Assembly: GCA_023428245.1 (NCBI GenBank)
Contig: JAEYYX010000090.1
Span: forward strand, 1 to 19,434
Source of the DNA: Pseudomonadota bacterium
GTDB taxonomy: Bacteria; Myxococcota_A; Polyangia; Polyangiales; Polyangiaceae
Direction of reading: 5' to 3'
DNA: 19,434 nt
A program made the translations under genes and the position numbers. A model generated the notes under the pieces. The model was given only the letters and a program-made list of their open reading frames with translations. It did no database searches and was not told where the DNA came from. How positions within the stretch are numbered: the first letter of the stretch is position 1; every line of letters starts with the position of its first letter. Shown piece by piece: positions 7,539 through 14,633 of the stretch.

Positions 7539-9362
7539 GTGAGCTTCCTCCGAGGACGAGTCTTTTTCCTGCGGGCGTGGGCGCTCACCCTTTGCCTTTT
7601 CGCGCTTCCTGCGCCGAGTTTCGCCTGGCAGGAGACGACTGTGCTCGCTCATCGCATGCGCGTGCGCGTCGAGGCAGGTCTTGAGGGGACTGTCAGCCAC
7701 GAGCTCCTGGTGAAAATCCGGGGGGGCCCGGTGAAGTCCCTCCCGCTCGTCGGAGTCGATCCGGACGCGGAGATTCTGCCGGACGCGACAGTGCGCATGG
7801 CGCAAAACACCTGGAACCAGTGGCCGCTTTCGGCCACGGCTCGTCCCGACGGGTCCCTCGACCTGAATATCGGCGCGCCGAAGGGCCTGCGCGGCGGAAC
7901 TTATCTCTTCACGCTCAGCTATCGGACGAGCTTCGACGATCCTTCTCGGGTCTCGGTGAAGGGCGAGAAGGCTATTTTGCGCTGGGTCGGGCCGAGGCTC
8001 GACACCGGCATCGACACTGTTCGGCTCACCTTCGACCTGCCGAAAGGCGAAGAAGCACCCGTCCTCTCGGACCAACACGAGGAACTCGGCGCTGTGGCCA
8101 TCCTCGAGCAGGTTCGGCGGGGTGACCGCGACGAAGTCGATCTCGTCCGCGCTCACGTAGCGAAGGGCGAACCGACGGTCTGGGAGATTGAAGTCGGTCG
8201 AGAGGCTCTCGGCCTCGCCAAAGAGGGCGAGCTCCCGCGCGCTCTCGCTCCGAAGGCTGCTCCCGTCGTTCAGCGGGCCCGTCAGCCCATCGAGCTCTGG
8301 GTGGGGCTCGGTCTCGGGCTCTTGCTCGCAGCCTTGTCCTTCGGGAAGGCTGAGGACCTGAAAAAGCGCGCTTCTGCGCTCGGTGCTATCGCGCGCCCTC
8401 TGGTTCCAGTGCCGATCTGGCTGCGAGCGATCGGCGCTTGGGCTTGTTTTGGTGCCGCCGCCTATGCGGCGGGAACTGAGGAGCCGGCGCTCGGGGCGCT
8501 ACTCCTTCTAGGAGCCGTTCTCTCGGGAGCCTACCTGGCGCCGGTTCGCGCGACCACGCCCCGGGGACCCGGCTACTGGCGCCTCGTCCCGAACGAAGCC
8601 CTCGAGCACCTCAAGCCGCGGGAGCGGGGTTGGTTCGACGTGAGCTCTTGGCGAGGCTGCCTCGTCTTCTGTGTGGTCGTAGGAGGGCTCGCTCTTGTGG
8701 CCTACCGCGTGCTGCCGATGTCTCCTTACCGAGCTCTGCTCCTGCTCACGGGAGCTCTCCCCTTCGTTCCATTATTTCTGACGGGACGCTTGAGCGACTT
8801 TCCTGTGTCTCCGCTCACCGAAGGGCGCGCCTGGCTGCGCTACCTGAAGAAAGCTCTCGCCCCGAAGGGGCTCAAGCTGAGCCTCTGGGGCCGTTATCCC
8901 CCGGACACCATAGACTTCATCGAAGCTCCTCTCGATGAAGCCCGACTTCGGATCGAGCTCAAGGAGCGAGTCCAGGGCCTCAAGGCCTTCGAAGTGGCGT
9001 TTGAAGAGGGCGCTGGCCGTTTTGTTCAGCCGTGTCTCTTGCTCCGCGTCTTGGATGACTCGGAGGCGAGGGCTCGTCTCGTTTCCTTGAACGGATTCAT
9101 TAGGGGGCGCGACGTGAGTGAGCGAGTTGTGATTGTGCGTCCGCCCTTACCCACGCCGAAGGAGCTCTTGGCTTTGATTGTCGAGGTTATTGACCTTCTG
9201 ACGAAGAAGGCGCCGAGCGACGAAGTCTCACAGCTTGCGCTGATCGACGCTCAGAAGAGCTCGAGTGACGAGGTATTGATGGTTTCGCCCATCAAGCAGC
9301 GCAAATCCTCGGGCAGAGCCGAGCGCACCCGAAAGACCGGCACCTCCGCGGACGCGAGATAA
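7539..9362 (+). CDS. Secreted/polytopic membrane protein of unknown family
   Basis: 607 residues from a GTG at 7539 with GGAG close upstream. A cleavable signal peptide (about 1-29, ending APSFA) is followed by a ~215-residue extracytoplasmic, beta-rich domain. Five likely membrane helices follow at about 251-269, 292-312, 317-335, 372-392 and 397-416. The Lys/Arg-rich loops after the first and third helices agree with a cytoplasmic C-terminus. The C-terminal region (~430-560) is a soluble alpha/beta domain (for example RLRIELKERVQGLKAFEVAF and a late KELLALIVEVIDLL helix). The last ~37 residues are Ser/Lys/Arg-rich and disordered-looking, and are read from DNA that also encodes the 3' end of the opposite-strand pseudouridine synthase. 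Tandem stops TAA TAG end the frame. The architecture suggests coupling an external domain to a cytoplasmic one, but I recognise no named family. It is likely co-transcribed with the lipoprotein 137 nt upstream. Confidence 0.83.
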   Translation: MSFLRGRVFFLRAWALTLCLFALPAPSFAWQETTVLAHRMRVRVEAGLEGTVSHELLVKIRGGPVKSLPLVGVDPDAEILPDATVRMAQNTWNQWPLSATARPDGSLDLNIGAPKGLRGGTYLFTLSYRTSFDDPSRVSVKGEKAILRWVGPRLDTGIDTVRLTFDLPKGEEAPVLSDQHEELGAVAILEQVRRGDRDEVDLVRAHVAKGEPTVWEIEVGREALGLAKEGELPRALAPKAAPVVQRARQPIELWVGLGLGLLLAALSFGKAEDLKKRASALGAIARPLVPVPIWLRAIGAWACFGAAAYAAGTEEPALGALLLLGAVLSGAYLAPVRATTPRGPGYWRLVPNEALEHLKPRERGWFDVSSWRGCLVFCVVVGGLALVAYRVLPMSPYRALLLLTGALPFVPLFLTGRLSDFPVSPLTEGRAWLRYLKKALAPKGLKLSLWGRYPPDTIDFIEAPLDEARLRIELKERVQGLKAFEVAFEEGAGRFVQPCLLLRVLDDSEARARLVSLNGFIRGRDVSERVVIVRPPLPTPKELLALIVEVIDLLTKKAPSDEVSQLALIDAQKSSSDEVLMVSPIKQRKSSGRAERTRKTGTSADAR

Positions 9363-10186
9363 TAGGCGTGCAGCGCGTGCCTCGGGGAGTTCTCGAGGTC
9401 CGTCGAGCCGTAGAGGTCGTCTCCGACCAGGGGGAAACCGAGCGCGGCTAAGTGTGCCCGGATTTGGTGCCGATAGGCGCGCCCGGCGCGCACCTCGAGG
9501 AGAGCCCGATCGCCGCTTTCTGCGAGGAGTGTCGCCTGAGTCTTATAGCGGGACCCGTCCTTGAGCCGGACGCGGCGAGCCTTATCAGGATCAGCTTCGA
9601 GATCGCTCTCGATTTCGAGCACCGATCCCAGCTCGACATCATCCCGCTCCCTGAGGCTCACGATCGCGAGGTATTTCTTCTCAAGAGCGCCGCTTTGGAG
9701 CGAACCAGTCAGGAGCGAAAACCCTTCTCTCGTCCGCGCGGCGACGAGCAAGCCCGACGTCCAGGTATCGAGCCGATGGACTAGCCCCGGCTCCATGGGC
9801 CCATGACCGACCTCTGCCATCTCGGGGTACAAGGCGAGAAGTCCCGCCGCGAGATTGCCCCCCGGCTGCCCCCGGAGCGCTCCACTCGGAAGTCCCGCCG
9901 GCTTTTCGCAGACAACCGCCAGCTCCGACTCGAAAAGGATCTTGGGAACCACCTCCGGATCGGGCTCAGCGCGGCTCGGACCCGTCCAATCGACCTCGAT
10001 GCGGTCGCCTTCCTCGACCAGGTCCGACTTCTTCAGGCGTCTGAGAAGTCTTTCCCCGCGCGTGAGCTCCACAGAACCCGCCGCGATCAAGTCCATCGCC
10101 TCCTTGCGCCCTAGGTCGAGACTATCGCGGAGGAAGCGATCGAGTCGCGCTCCGTGGGACGATTTCTGTACAGTGAGCTTTTGCAC
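9251..10186 (-). CDS. RluA-family pseudouridine synthase
   Basis: Converts a specific uridine of rRNA or tRNA to pseudouridine. From the GTG at 10186 the protein has 311 residues. It contains an S4 RNA-binding domain at about 12-65 (ARLDRFLRDSLDLGRKEA, ELTRGERLLRRL, EEGDRIEV) and the catalytic domain from ~80. That domain carries CEKPAGLP, the catalytic-Asp motif VHRLDTWTSGLLV (Asp at 140), EKKYLAIV, and the late HQIRAHLAALGFPLVGDDLYG. I chose 10186 because it lies 1 nt after the stop of the upstream barrel gene, and the S4 domain begins just after it. An ATG at 10369 would add 61 codons of unlike sequence inside the barrel gene. Translation may be coupled to that gene. Which RNA position it modifies cannot be told from sequence. 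Its 3' end overlaps the convergent membrane-protein gene by 112 nt. Confidence 0.93.
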   Translation of the reverse strand: MQKLTVQKSSHGARLDRFLRDSLDLGRKEAMDLIAAGSVELTRGERLLRRLKKSDLVEEGDRIEVDWTGPSRAEPDPEVVPKILFESELAVVCEKPAGLPSGALRGQPGGNLAAGLLALYPEMAEVGHGPMEPGLVHRLDTWTSGLLVAARTREGFSLLTGSLQSGALEKKYLAIVSLRERDDVELGSVLEIESDLEADPDKARRVRLKDGSRYKTQATLLAESGDRALLEVRAGRAYRHQIRAHLAALGFPLVGDDLYGSTDLENSPRHALHAYYLASAEVPVFRVRSALPEDLRCLMGETINTSSLELF

Positions 10187-10187
10187 A

Positions 10188-11672
10188 TCAAAACATGACT
10201 CGCGCGGAGATCCAGGCGCGGAGGCCGTGGGATGTGTCAGCGCGATAGCGGTTTCCAGGATCGTTAATGGTCCCGCGATAGTTCGGGTTTGGCTTGCCGG
10301 TGGCTTGCCAGATCGGCTCGTCGCCGTCGAATCCGGACACGGATTTGCATGGTCCGGATGTTGTGACATCCCTAGAGTTTGAAGGACTGCAGGCTTCGTC
10401 GGCGGTCATGAGATGCGTCTGGACGATGCGCCATTCGGCTCCCAGATCGAAGTTTACGTAGTTCCCCGCTTGCCAGGTGAAGCGGGTGCTCAGGGTAAAG
10501 TCGCCGTGCTGCTGGACGGTGGTGAGACCCGTGAAATGGACGCGGGCGGAGTCCGGGTCGGCGACAGAAGGATTCAGGGGATCGTCGACCTGGTTCGCTG
10601 TGTAGCCCGCGAACTGAGGCTCTCTGAGGGAGGCGGCGGAGGAGGAGCCGAGCGCATCGAACAGCTCCGAGTAGTCGCGACCTTTCGAGACGTAGGTCGT
10701 TGTTGCGCGGAAATCGAGGGCGAGCCTCTGAGAGCGTTCGGGTGCTTCCCAAGGGATTACGCCTAGTCCGAGCACGAGGGTGCCGCGCGCCGGTGGTTGA
10801 TGATTCAATGAGGAGTCGAGTTCGACGAGGCGAAAATCGCTGCCAGGGCCCGCGAACTCGAAGGCCGCGCGCAGGCCAGTGTAGGGCTCGATGTAGCCCA
10901 TGCGGCGGGAAACGTAGGCATGGGCCTGGAGGCGGGTGGTCCCGCGACTGACACCTGGTGTGCGTCCCTGGGAAAAGGGGCCTTCCGGCTCTCCTTCGAG
11001 CGCGTTGTACTCGGGGCCGAGGGGATCGGGTCTTCCGTTCCGATTTCGGTCGTTTGGATGAGCGCAGTGCAGCTGACCGGAGGATGCTCCAGGGTTACAG
11101 GGGTGCATCGGCTCGGAGATGTTGAACGAGCCCATGATCCCGATCGTCAAGTTCGGCTCGTGCGGCCTCCGCCACTGGTTCATGAGCCCGAGGTCGAGGG
11201 CGATTGTGAGAGCTTCGATTCCGCTGCGGGTGGGTGAAGTGAACGGAACCTGAAAGAGTTGTTCACCCGGGAGACCCTCTGTCGCATCCGGGGAGAGGTT
11301 ACCGTCGGACGTGATCTTCTGATCGTAGGCGAGGATGACCGGGAGACCGACACTGAGTGCGAAATCGGGCAAGAGGCCCACGCTGACCTCAGGCACCAGG
11401 CGCTCCATCGTGGCCCGGTAGCTGCCGAGGCGCTGGGATTCCCGCCGGATCGGCGTGAAACGCTCAGTGTGTTCGAAGGTCAGGCTCAGGTTCAGATCGA
11501 ACGCGTCCGGCCCATCGAAGGAATCGGCGACTTGAATCAGGTTGATCGCGCTGTCCGCGAGCACGCGCGGCTCACTCGGCCGGAGCGGCTCGACGGCAGC
11601 GGCTTGGCGCGAGATCGCAAACACGAGCGCGGAGCTCGTGAGGAGGCGCTGACCGAAAGAGCGCGGAAGCAC
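10188..11672 (-). CDS. Outer-membrane beta-barrel protein
   Basis: 494 residues from a GTG at 11672 giving a clean signal peptide (MLPRSFGQRLLTSSALVFA..., cleavage near AAA-VEP). The frame stays open upstream to 11987, but that part lies inside the phosphatase gene and has no coding character. The mature protein is made of alternating amphipathic strands (DAFDLNLSLTFEHTERF, VSVGLLPDFALSVGLPVILA, TLSTRFTWQAGNYVNFDLGAEW), and ends in RAWISARVMF. A terminal Phe is the usual signal for the BAM insertion machinery. Long loops contain two cysteine pairs (about 11 and 14 residues apart) and an Asp/Asn-rich NDRNRNGRPD stretch resembling calcium-binding loops. The family looks like transporter-type or phenol-degradation-MetA-like barrels, but I cannot assign a substrate. 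Its promoter appears to abut the terminator hairpin of the phosphatase gene upstream. Confidence 0.85.
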   Translation of the reverse strand: MLPRSFGQRLLTSSALVFAISRQAAAVEPLRPSEPRVLADSAINLIQVADSFDGPDAFDLNLSLTFEHTERFTPIRRESQRLGSYRATMERLVPEVSVGLLPDFALSVGLPVILAYDQKITSDGNLSPDATEGLPGEQLFQVPFTSPTRSGIEALTIALDLGLMNQWRRPHEPNLTIGIMGSFNISEPMHPCNPGASSGQLHCAHPNDRNRNGRPDPLGPEYNALEGEPEGPFSQGRTPGVSRGTTRLQAHAYVSRRMGYIEPYTGLRAAFEFAGPGSDFRLVELDSSLNHQPPARGTLVLGLGVIPWEAPERSQRLALDFRATTTYVSKGRDYSELFDALGSSSAASLREPQFAGYTANQVDDPLNPSVADPDSARVHFTGLTTVQQHGDFTLSTRFTWQAGNYVNFDLGAEWRIVQTHLMTADEACSPSNSRDVTTSGPCKSVSGFDGDEPIWQATGKPNPNYRGTINDPGNRYRADTSHGLRAWISARVMF

Positions 11673-11686
11673 GATAGACCTGAGGA

Positions 11687-11716
11687 ACGCTACTTTCGGA
11701 CGCGCAAAACTGTCAA
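11687..11716 (-). promoter_or_regulatory. Probable promoter of the outer-membrane protein gene
   Basis: A perfect -35 TTGACA (11711-11716) with an 18-nt spacer to TAGCGT (11687-11692), a weak -10. The implied start would leave only about 8 nt of leader before the GTG at 11672, so either the leader is very short or the true -10 differs. Confidence 0.5.
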
Positions 11717-11738
11717 CTTGGGCGGGAGGCCGCCCAAG
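11717..11738 (-). terminator. Hairpin directly after the phosphatase stop codon
   Basis: On the minus strand CTTGGGCGG and CCGCCCAAG form a perfect 9-bp stem with a 4-nt loop, starting 1 nt after the TGA. It is followed by TTGACAGTTTT, an imperfect T-rich tail. This is probably a partial terminator; the tail doubles as the -35 box of the next gene. Confidence 0.6.
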
Positions 11739-11739
11739 C

Positions 11740-13476
11740 TCAAGTTCTGTCCTCAGGATCGGGATCGTCGCCCTGCGACTCTCCACCCGAGGCGTCTTCC
11801 GAAGATGTTCTGGGGGGCACGGGCCGAAGCGACGGAGCGCGCGTGAGCGGCGTGGCGGAGCTTCGCCTGGGAGGGCGCGGAACCGAGGGACGCTCCGGGC
11901 CGGGCCCGCGCACTGACGGGGGCGGCACAGCTTCCTCCTCATTCTTCGGGGGCGGACTCCCTGGGATCGGGCGAGCGTTGCGAACAAGGCTCGGATTCTG
12001 CGGTGGTAAAGACGACGGGCTCGAGCCCTTCACCGGAGGGACGCCGCGGACCGAGGGCGGAGGCGGAGTCAGAGCATTGCCCGAATCGCTCATCACGACC
12101 CCGCTCCGAGAAGGCGGACTCTCGTCGCTCTTGGGCTGAGACGCACGGGTCTCAAGCAGTGTCGGGCGATCGTCGAAGTCATCCGGATCGTCGTCAAAGA
12201 GCGAATCAGTCAGGTCTTCGGCGAGGAGTTCCTCGCGTACTTGGCCGAGCTCGCGGCTCGTATCGGCGAGGCGATCGGCGACCACTCCGAGGAACTGCCA
12301 GAGCAGCTTCACGGCAAGGGCGTGCTCGGTGCGCAGGAGTTCGAAGAAGTCTCGGCGCCGAATCACCATCAGCTCGCTTTGTCCAACGCTCTTCACGGTT
12401 GCGGAGCGCGGCTGGTTCCGGACCAGCGCCATTTCGCCCACGTGATCGCCGGGAGCGAGCGTCGCAATCGCCGTATCGCCCCGGAAGACCTTCACGGAAC
12501 CCTCGAGCACGATGTAGAGCTCCTCCCCCGGAGCTCCTTGTTCCATGACAACTTGGTCATGCTCATAGGAGAGGACGTCCGTCACCTGCAGCACGCGAAG
12601 CAGCTCGCGGTCCGAGAGGGGTCGGAAGAGCCGCATCCGAGCTAGAAGCTCGCGCTTGAGCTGGAGCTTGCGCGCGCGCTCGTCGTCGCGAGCTTCGCCG
12701 GCACCGAGCGCGACCAGCACCGTCGTGATGTTGTCGCTGCCGCCGGCTTCATTGGCGGCGTCAGTGAGCAAGCGGGCGGCGAGCTCGATGTCGTCGAGGG
12801 ACATCTTCTCTGCCAAGCGATCGAGGTCGTCCTCGAAATATTGGTAGAGGCCGTCCGAACAGAGCAGTAGGCGATCTCCGGGCAGCCAATCGATGGCGAT
12901 GCTTTCCGGTTCGGCGTGTTCATAAACGCCGATCGCGCGCGTGACAGCGTTTTTCTGGGCGAGTTGTTCGACCTTCTCGCGCGGCATCTTGCGCCGCTTG
13001 ACGAGCTCGTTCAGGACGTTGTGGTCCTCGGTGACCTGTTCGAGCACTCCGTCGCGGAGCAAATAGAGACGGCTGTCGCCGACCCAGGTCACAAACAGCT
13101 GTTTGCCACAAATGAGCGCAGCGACGAGCGTCGTTCCCATGCCGCGGCGAGACTCGTCGGCAGCGGCTTCCGCATACACGCGCGCGGACGCGCGGTTCGC
13201 GGCGAACTCGAGCATGTTCAAGACGTCACGAGTGGTGACGCGATCGGCTCCGCTCTTGCCCAGGGCGAAATCGGAAAGCATCTCCGCTTCACGTTTGACC
13301 TCCTCGTGGAAGCTCCGAACCGCGAGCGCACTCGCAACCTCCCCGGCAGCGTGCCCACCCATGCCATCGCAGACGACGTAGAGGCCGAGCTTCTTGTCTA
13401 CCAGGTAGTTGTCTTCGTTGTGCTCGCGCTTCCTCCCCACGTCAGTGAGCGCCGAGAACGTGACGTCAGTCGACAT
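11740..13476 (-). CDS. PP2C-type Ser/Thr phosphatase fused to a cyclic-nucleotide-binding domain
   Basis: 578 residues, cytoplasmic. Residues ~5-257 are a complete metal-dependent PP2C phosphatase: GRKREHNEDNY (14-24), VCDGMGGHAAGE (35-46), GMGTTLVAAL (112-121), VGDSRLYLLRDG (132-143), VTEDHN, VTRAIG (178-183), LLLCSDGLY (203-211) and GGSDNITTVL (245-254). The metal-ligand aspartates are all present. Residues ~283-395 form a cNMP-binding domain with APGEELYIVLEGSVKVF and the phosphate-binding cassette GEMALVRNQPRSATV (347-361), keeping the Glu and Arg that hold the cyclic phosphate. From ~412 onward the protein is acidic (DDDPDDFDDRP) and then Pro/Ser/Arg-rich with two PPPSVRG copies, apparently disordered. 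The simplest reading is a phosphatase reversing Ser/Thr kinase signalling under cAMP or cGMP control. The partner kinase is not in the window. The stop is followed at once by a strong hairpin. Confidence 0.95.
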   Translation of the reverse strand: MSTDVTFSALTDVGRKREHNEDNYLVDKKLGLYVVCDGMGGHAAGEVASALAVRSFHEEVKREAEMLSDFALGKSGADRVTTRDVLNMLEFAANRASARVYAEAAADESRRGMGTTLVAALICGKQLFVTWVGDSRLYLLRDGVLEQVTEDHNVLNELVKRRKMPREKVEQLAQKNAVTRAIGVYEHAEPESIAIDWLPGDRLLLCSDGLYQYFEDDLDRLAEKMSLDDIELAARLLTDAANEAGGSDNITTVLVALGAGEARDDERARKLQLKRELLARMRLFRPLSDRELLRVLQVTDVLSYEHDQVVMEQGAPGEELYIVLEGSVKVFRGDTAIATLAPGDHVGEMALVRNQPRSATVKSVGQSELMVIRRRDFFELLRTEHALAVKLLWQFLGVVADRLADTSRELGQVREELLAEDLTDSLFDDDPDDFDDRPTLLETRASQPKSDESPPSRSGVVMSDSGNALTPPPPSVRGVPPVKGSSPSSLPPQNPSLVRNARPIPGSPPPKNEEEAVPPPSVRGPGPERPSVPRPPRRSSATPLTRAPSLRPVPPRTSSEDASGGESQGDDPDPEDRT

Positions 13477-13814
13477 TGGCGGAACGATACACGACTTCCG
13501 GAGGTCCTGGAAACGGGGGCCGAAGAGTGGCCCGCCGCTTTTTGTCTCAGGAAGGGCGCCCGCACGCTCCTTTTCGCTGGCTTCGCTGGCGAGAGGCTCG
13601 ATCGCGCCGGCTCTTATGTGAGCGCGAAGACTCGTCCGGAACAGGTCCGGACGGTCCCCAGGGGCGCTTTCGCCGCACCCAGCGAAATCTTCCGTGGGGA
13701 AGGGAGAGCTCGGCCCTTCAGCACTGATGTCCCATTGAGGGGGAAGAGAGTCGGCGCTCAGACCCTGGGGCTTCTCTCACCCCGCGCAAGCCCAGAAGCG
13801 TCATGCGCTCTAGC
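13477..13814. other. Intergenic region between radC and the phosphatase gene, with TCCGGA sites
   Basis: 338 bp without a convincing gene. A perfect inverted repeat, CGTCCGGA-ACAGG-TCCGGACG, occupies 13633-13653 and has no T-tract on either side, so it looks more like a protein-binding site than a terminator. A third TCCGGA lies at 13497-13502, close to the phosphatase start. A weak minus-strand promoter candidate (TTTCCA, 18 nt, TATCGT) ends about 10 bp before the ATG and contains this third site in its spacer. Confidence 0.5.
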
Positions 13815-14501
13815 TCAGGCGCTCATCAAGCTCACATATCCATCTCGCGCAACGACCACATGATCGATGAGGGGCGTCCCGCAGACCGCCGCGGCGCGAG
13901 CGAGAGCGTCTGTCATCTCCTGATCCTGGCGACTCGGCGTCGGATCGCCGCTCGGGTGATTGTGAACGAGAAGAAAGCCGGCAGCAGACTCTCGGAGCAC
14001 TGGTCCCAGAATGTCTCGCGGCAAGATGCTCGTTGAGCCGATCCCGCCGCGGCTCACTTGGAACGAAGAGGTCAGTCGCCCGCTTCCGTCGAGACAAAGC
14101 GCCCAAACTTCTTCATGGCCGAGGGACGTGAGCTTCGGACGCGCCCAGTCGAAGACCTTTGCAGGAGTCAAAACTGTCTGTCGTTCCGTTTCAAGAGCTT
14201 CATTCCAACGGAGCGCGAGCTCAGTGCAGATGTGGAGACGGAGCGCGGCAGATTCCGGCACTCCCGTGAGGCGCGCGAGTGCGCGGGGACGAAAGGGGCG
14301 CAAGGTCGCGAGGCGTCCCGCATGCTCACAAAGACTTACGGCCGTCTCGAGGGGACAAGGGGTGTCCTGTTCGATCAAGAGCGCCACAAGCTCGGTCCAG
14401 CCGAGGGCTTCGGGACCACCCCTCGCGAGACGGCGCTTGAGGAGCTCGAGGGGCGGCGGGGGGCTCTTGAGTCGGCGGAGCGAGGCACCATGCTGGGTCA
14501 T
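13815..14501 (-). CDS. radC: RadC-family JAB/MPN domain protein
   Basis: 228 residues. The N-terminal part (~15-95) matches the helix-hairpin-helix-containing region of RadC (ERLARGGPEALGWTELVALLI-like opening, then ALARLTGVPESAALRL). The C-terminal ~110-228 is the JAB/MPN metallo-domain: EEVWALCLDGSGRL with Glu near 131, SILPRDILGPVLRESAAG, and the JAMM motif HNHPSGDPTPSRQD with His180, His182 and Asp193 as zinc ligands. The motif is complete, so the metal site should form. The biochemical role of RadC remains uncertain; the old DNA-repair name derives from an E. coli mutant later reassigned. Length is normal for the family. The ATG at 14501 has no strong ribosome-binding site. It is downstream of xseB and the CinA-like gene on the same strand, with 132 nt between. 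Confidence 0.95.
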   Translation of the reverse strand: MTQHGASLRRLKSPPPPLELLKRRLARGGPEALGWTELVALLIEQDTPCPLETAVSLCEHAGRLATLRPFRPRALARLTGVPESAALRLHICTELALRWNEALETERQTVLTPAKVFDWARPKLTSLGHEEVWALCLDGSGRLTSSFQVSRGGIGSTSILPRDILGPVLRESAAGFLLVHNHPSGDPTPSRQDQEMTDALARAAAVCGTPLIDHVVVARDGYVSLMSA

Positions 14502-14602
14502 TTCAACGAACTCGGAGCACGCTGTGTGCCAATGGCGCCGCCGAAGGAAGGTCAGAGGTTCGTGAGGAGACGCGACGTGCCGGCCAGGGGACGCGCCATG
14601 GC

Positions 14603-14620
14603 GGCTCGCTCCAACGAGCC
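14603..14620. other. Hairpin between the CinA-like gene and radC
   Basis: GGCTCG (14603-14608) and CGAGCC (14615-14620) pair perfectly around a 6-nt loop, followed on the plus strand by TTTCTCGTTCTTCTC. The T-rich side faces plus-strand transcription, while both neighbours are minus-strand genes, so it is not their ordinary terminator. It may block antisense transcription or be chance. Confidence 0.35.
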
Positions 14621-14633
14621 TTTCTCGTTCTTC

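Noticed and set aside
10187..10369. N-terminal extension of the pseudouridine synthase from an ATG at 10369
   Set aside because: These codons lie inside the barrel gene and have no family similarity; the S4 domain begins right after the GTG at 10186.
11673..11987. N-terminal extension of the barrel protein
   Set aside because: It overlaps the phosphatase gene and its terminator hairpin, is Arg/Pro-rich, and would bury the clear signal peptide.
12916..13863. 315-codon plus-strand frame opposite the phosphatase start
   Set aside because: Shadow of the PP2C gene running into the intergenic region; no motif and no ribosome-binding site.
13815..14501. radC as a marker of a mobile or defence island
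   Set aside because: RadC-like genes occur on some mobile elements, but the neighbours here are housekeeping genes and there is no integrase, toxin-antitoxin pair or attachment site.
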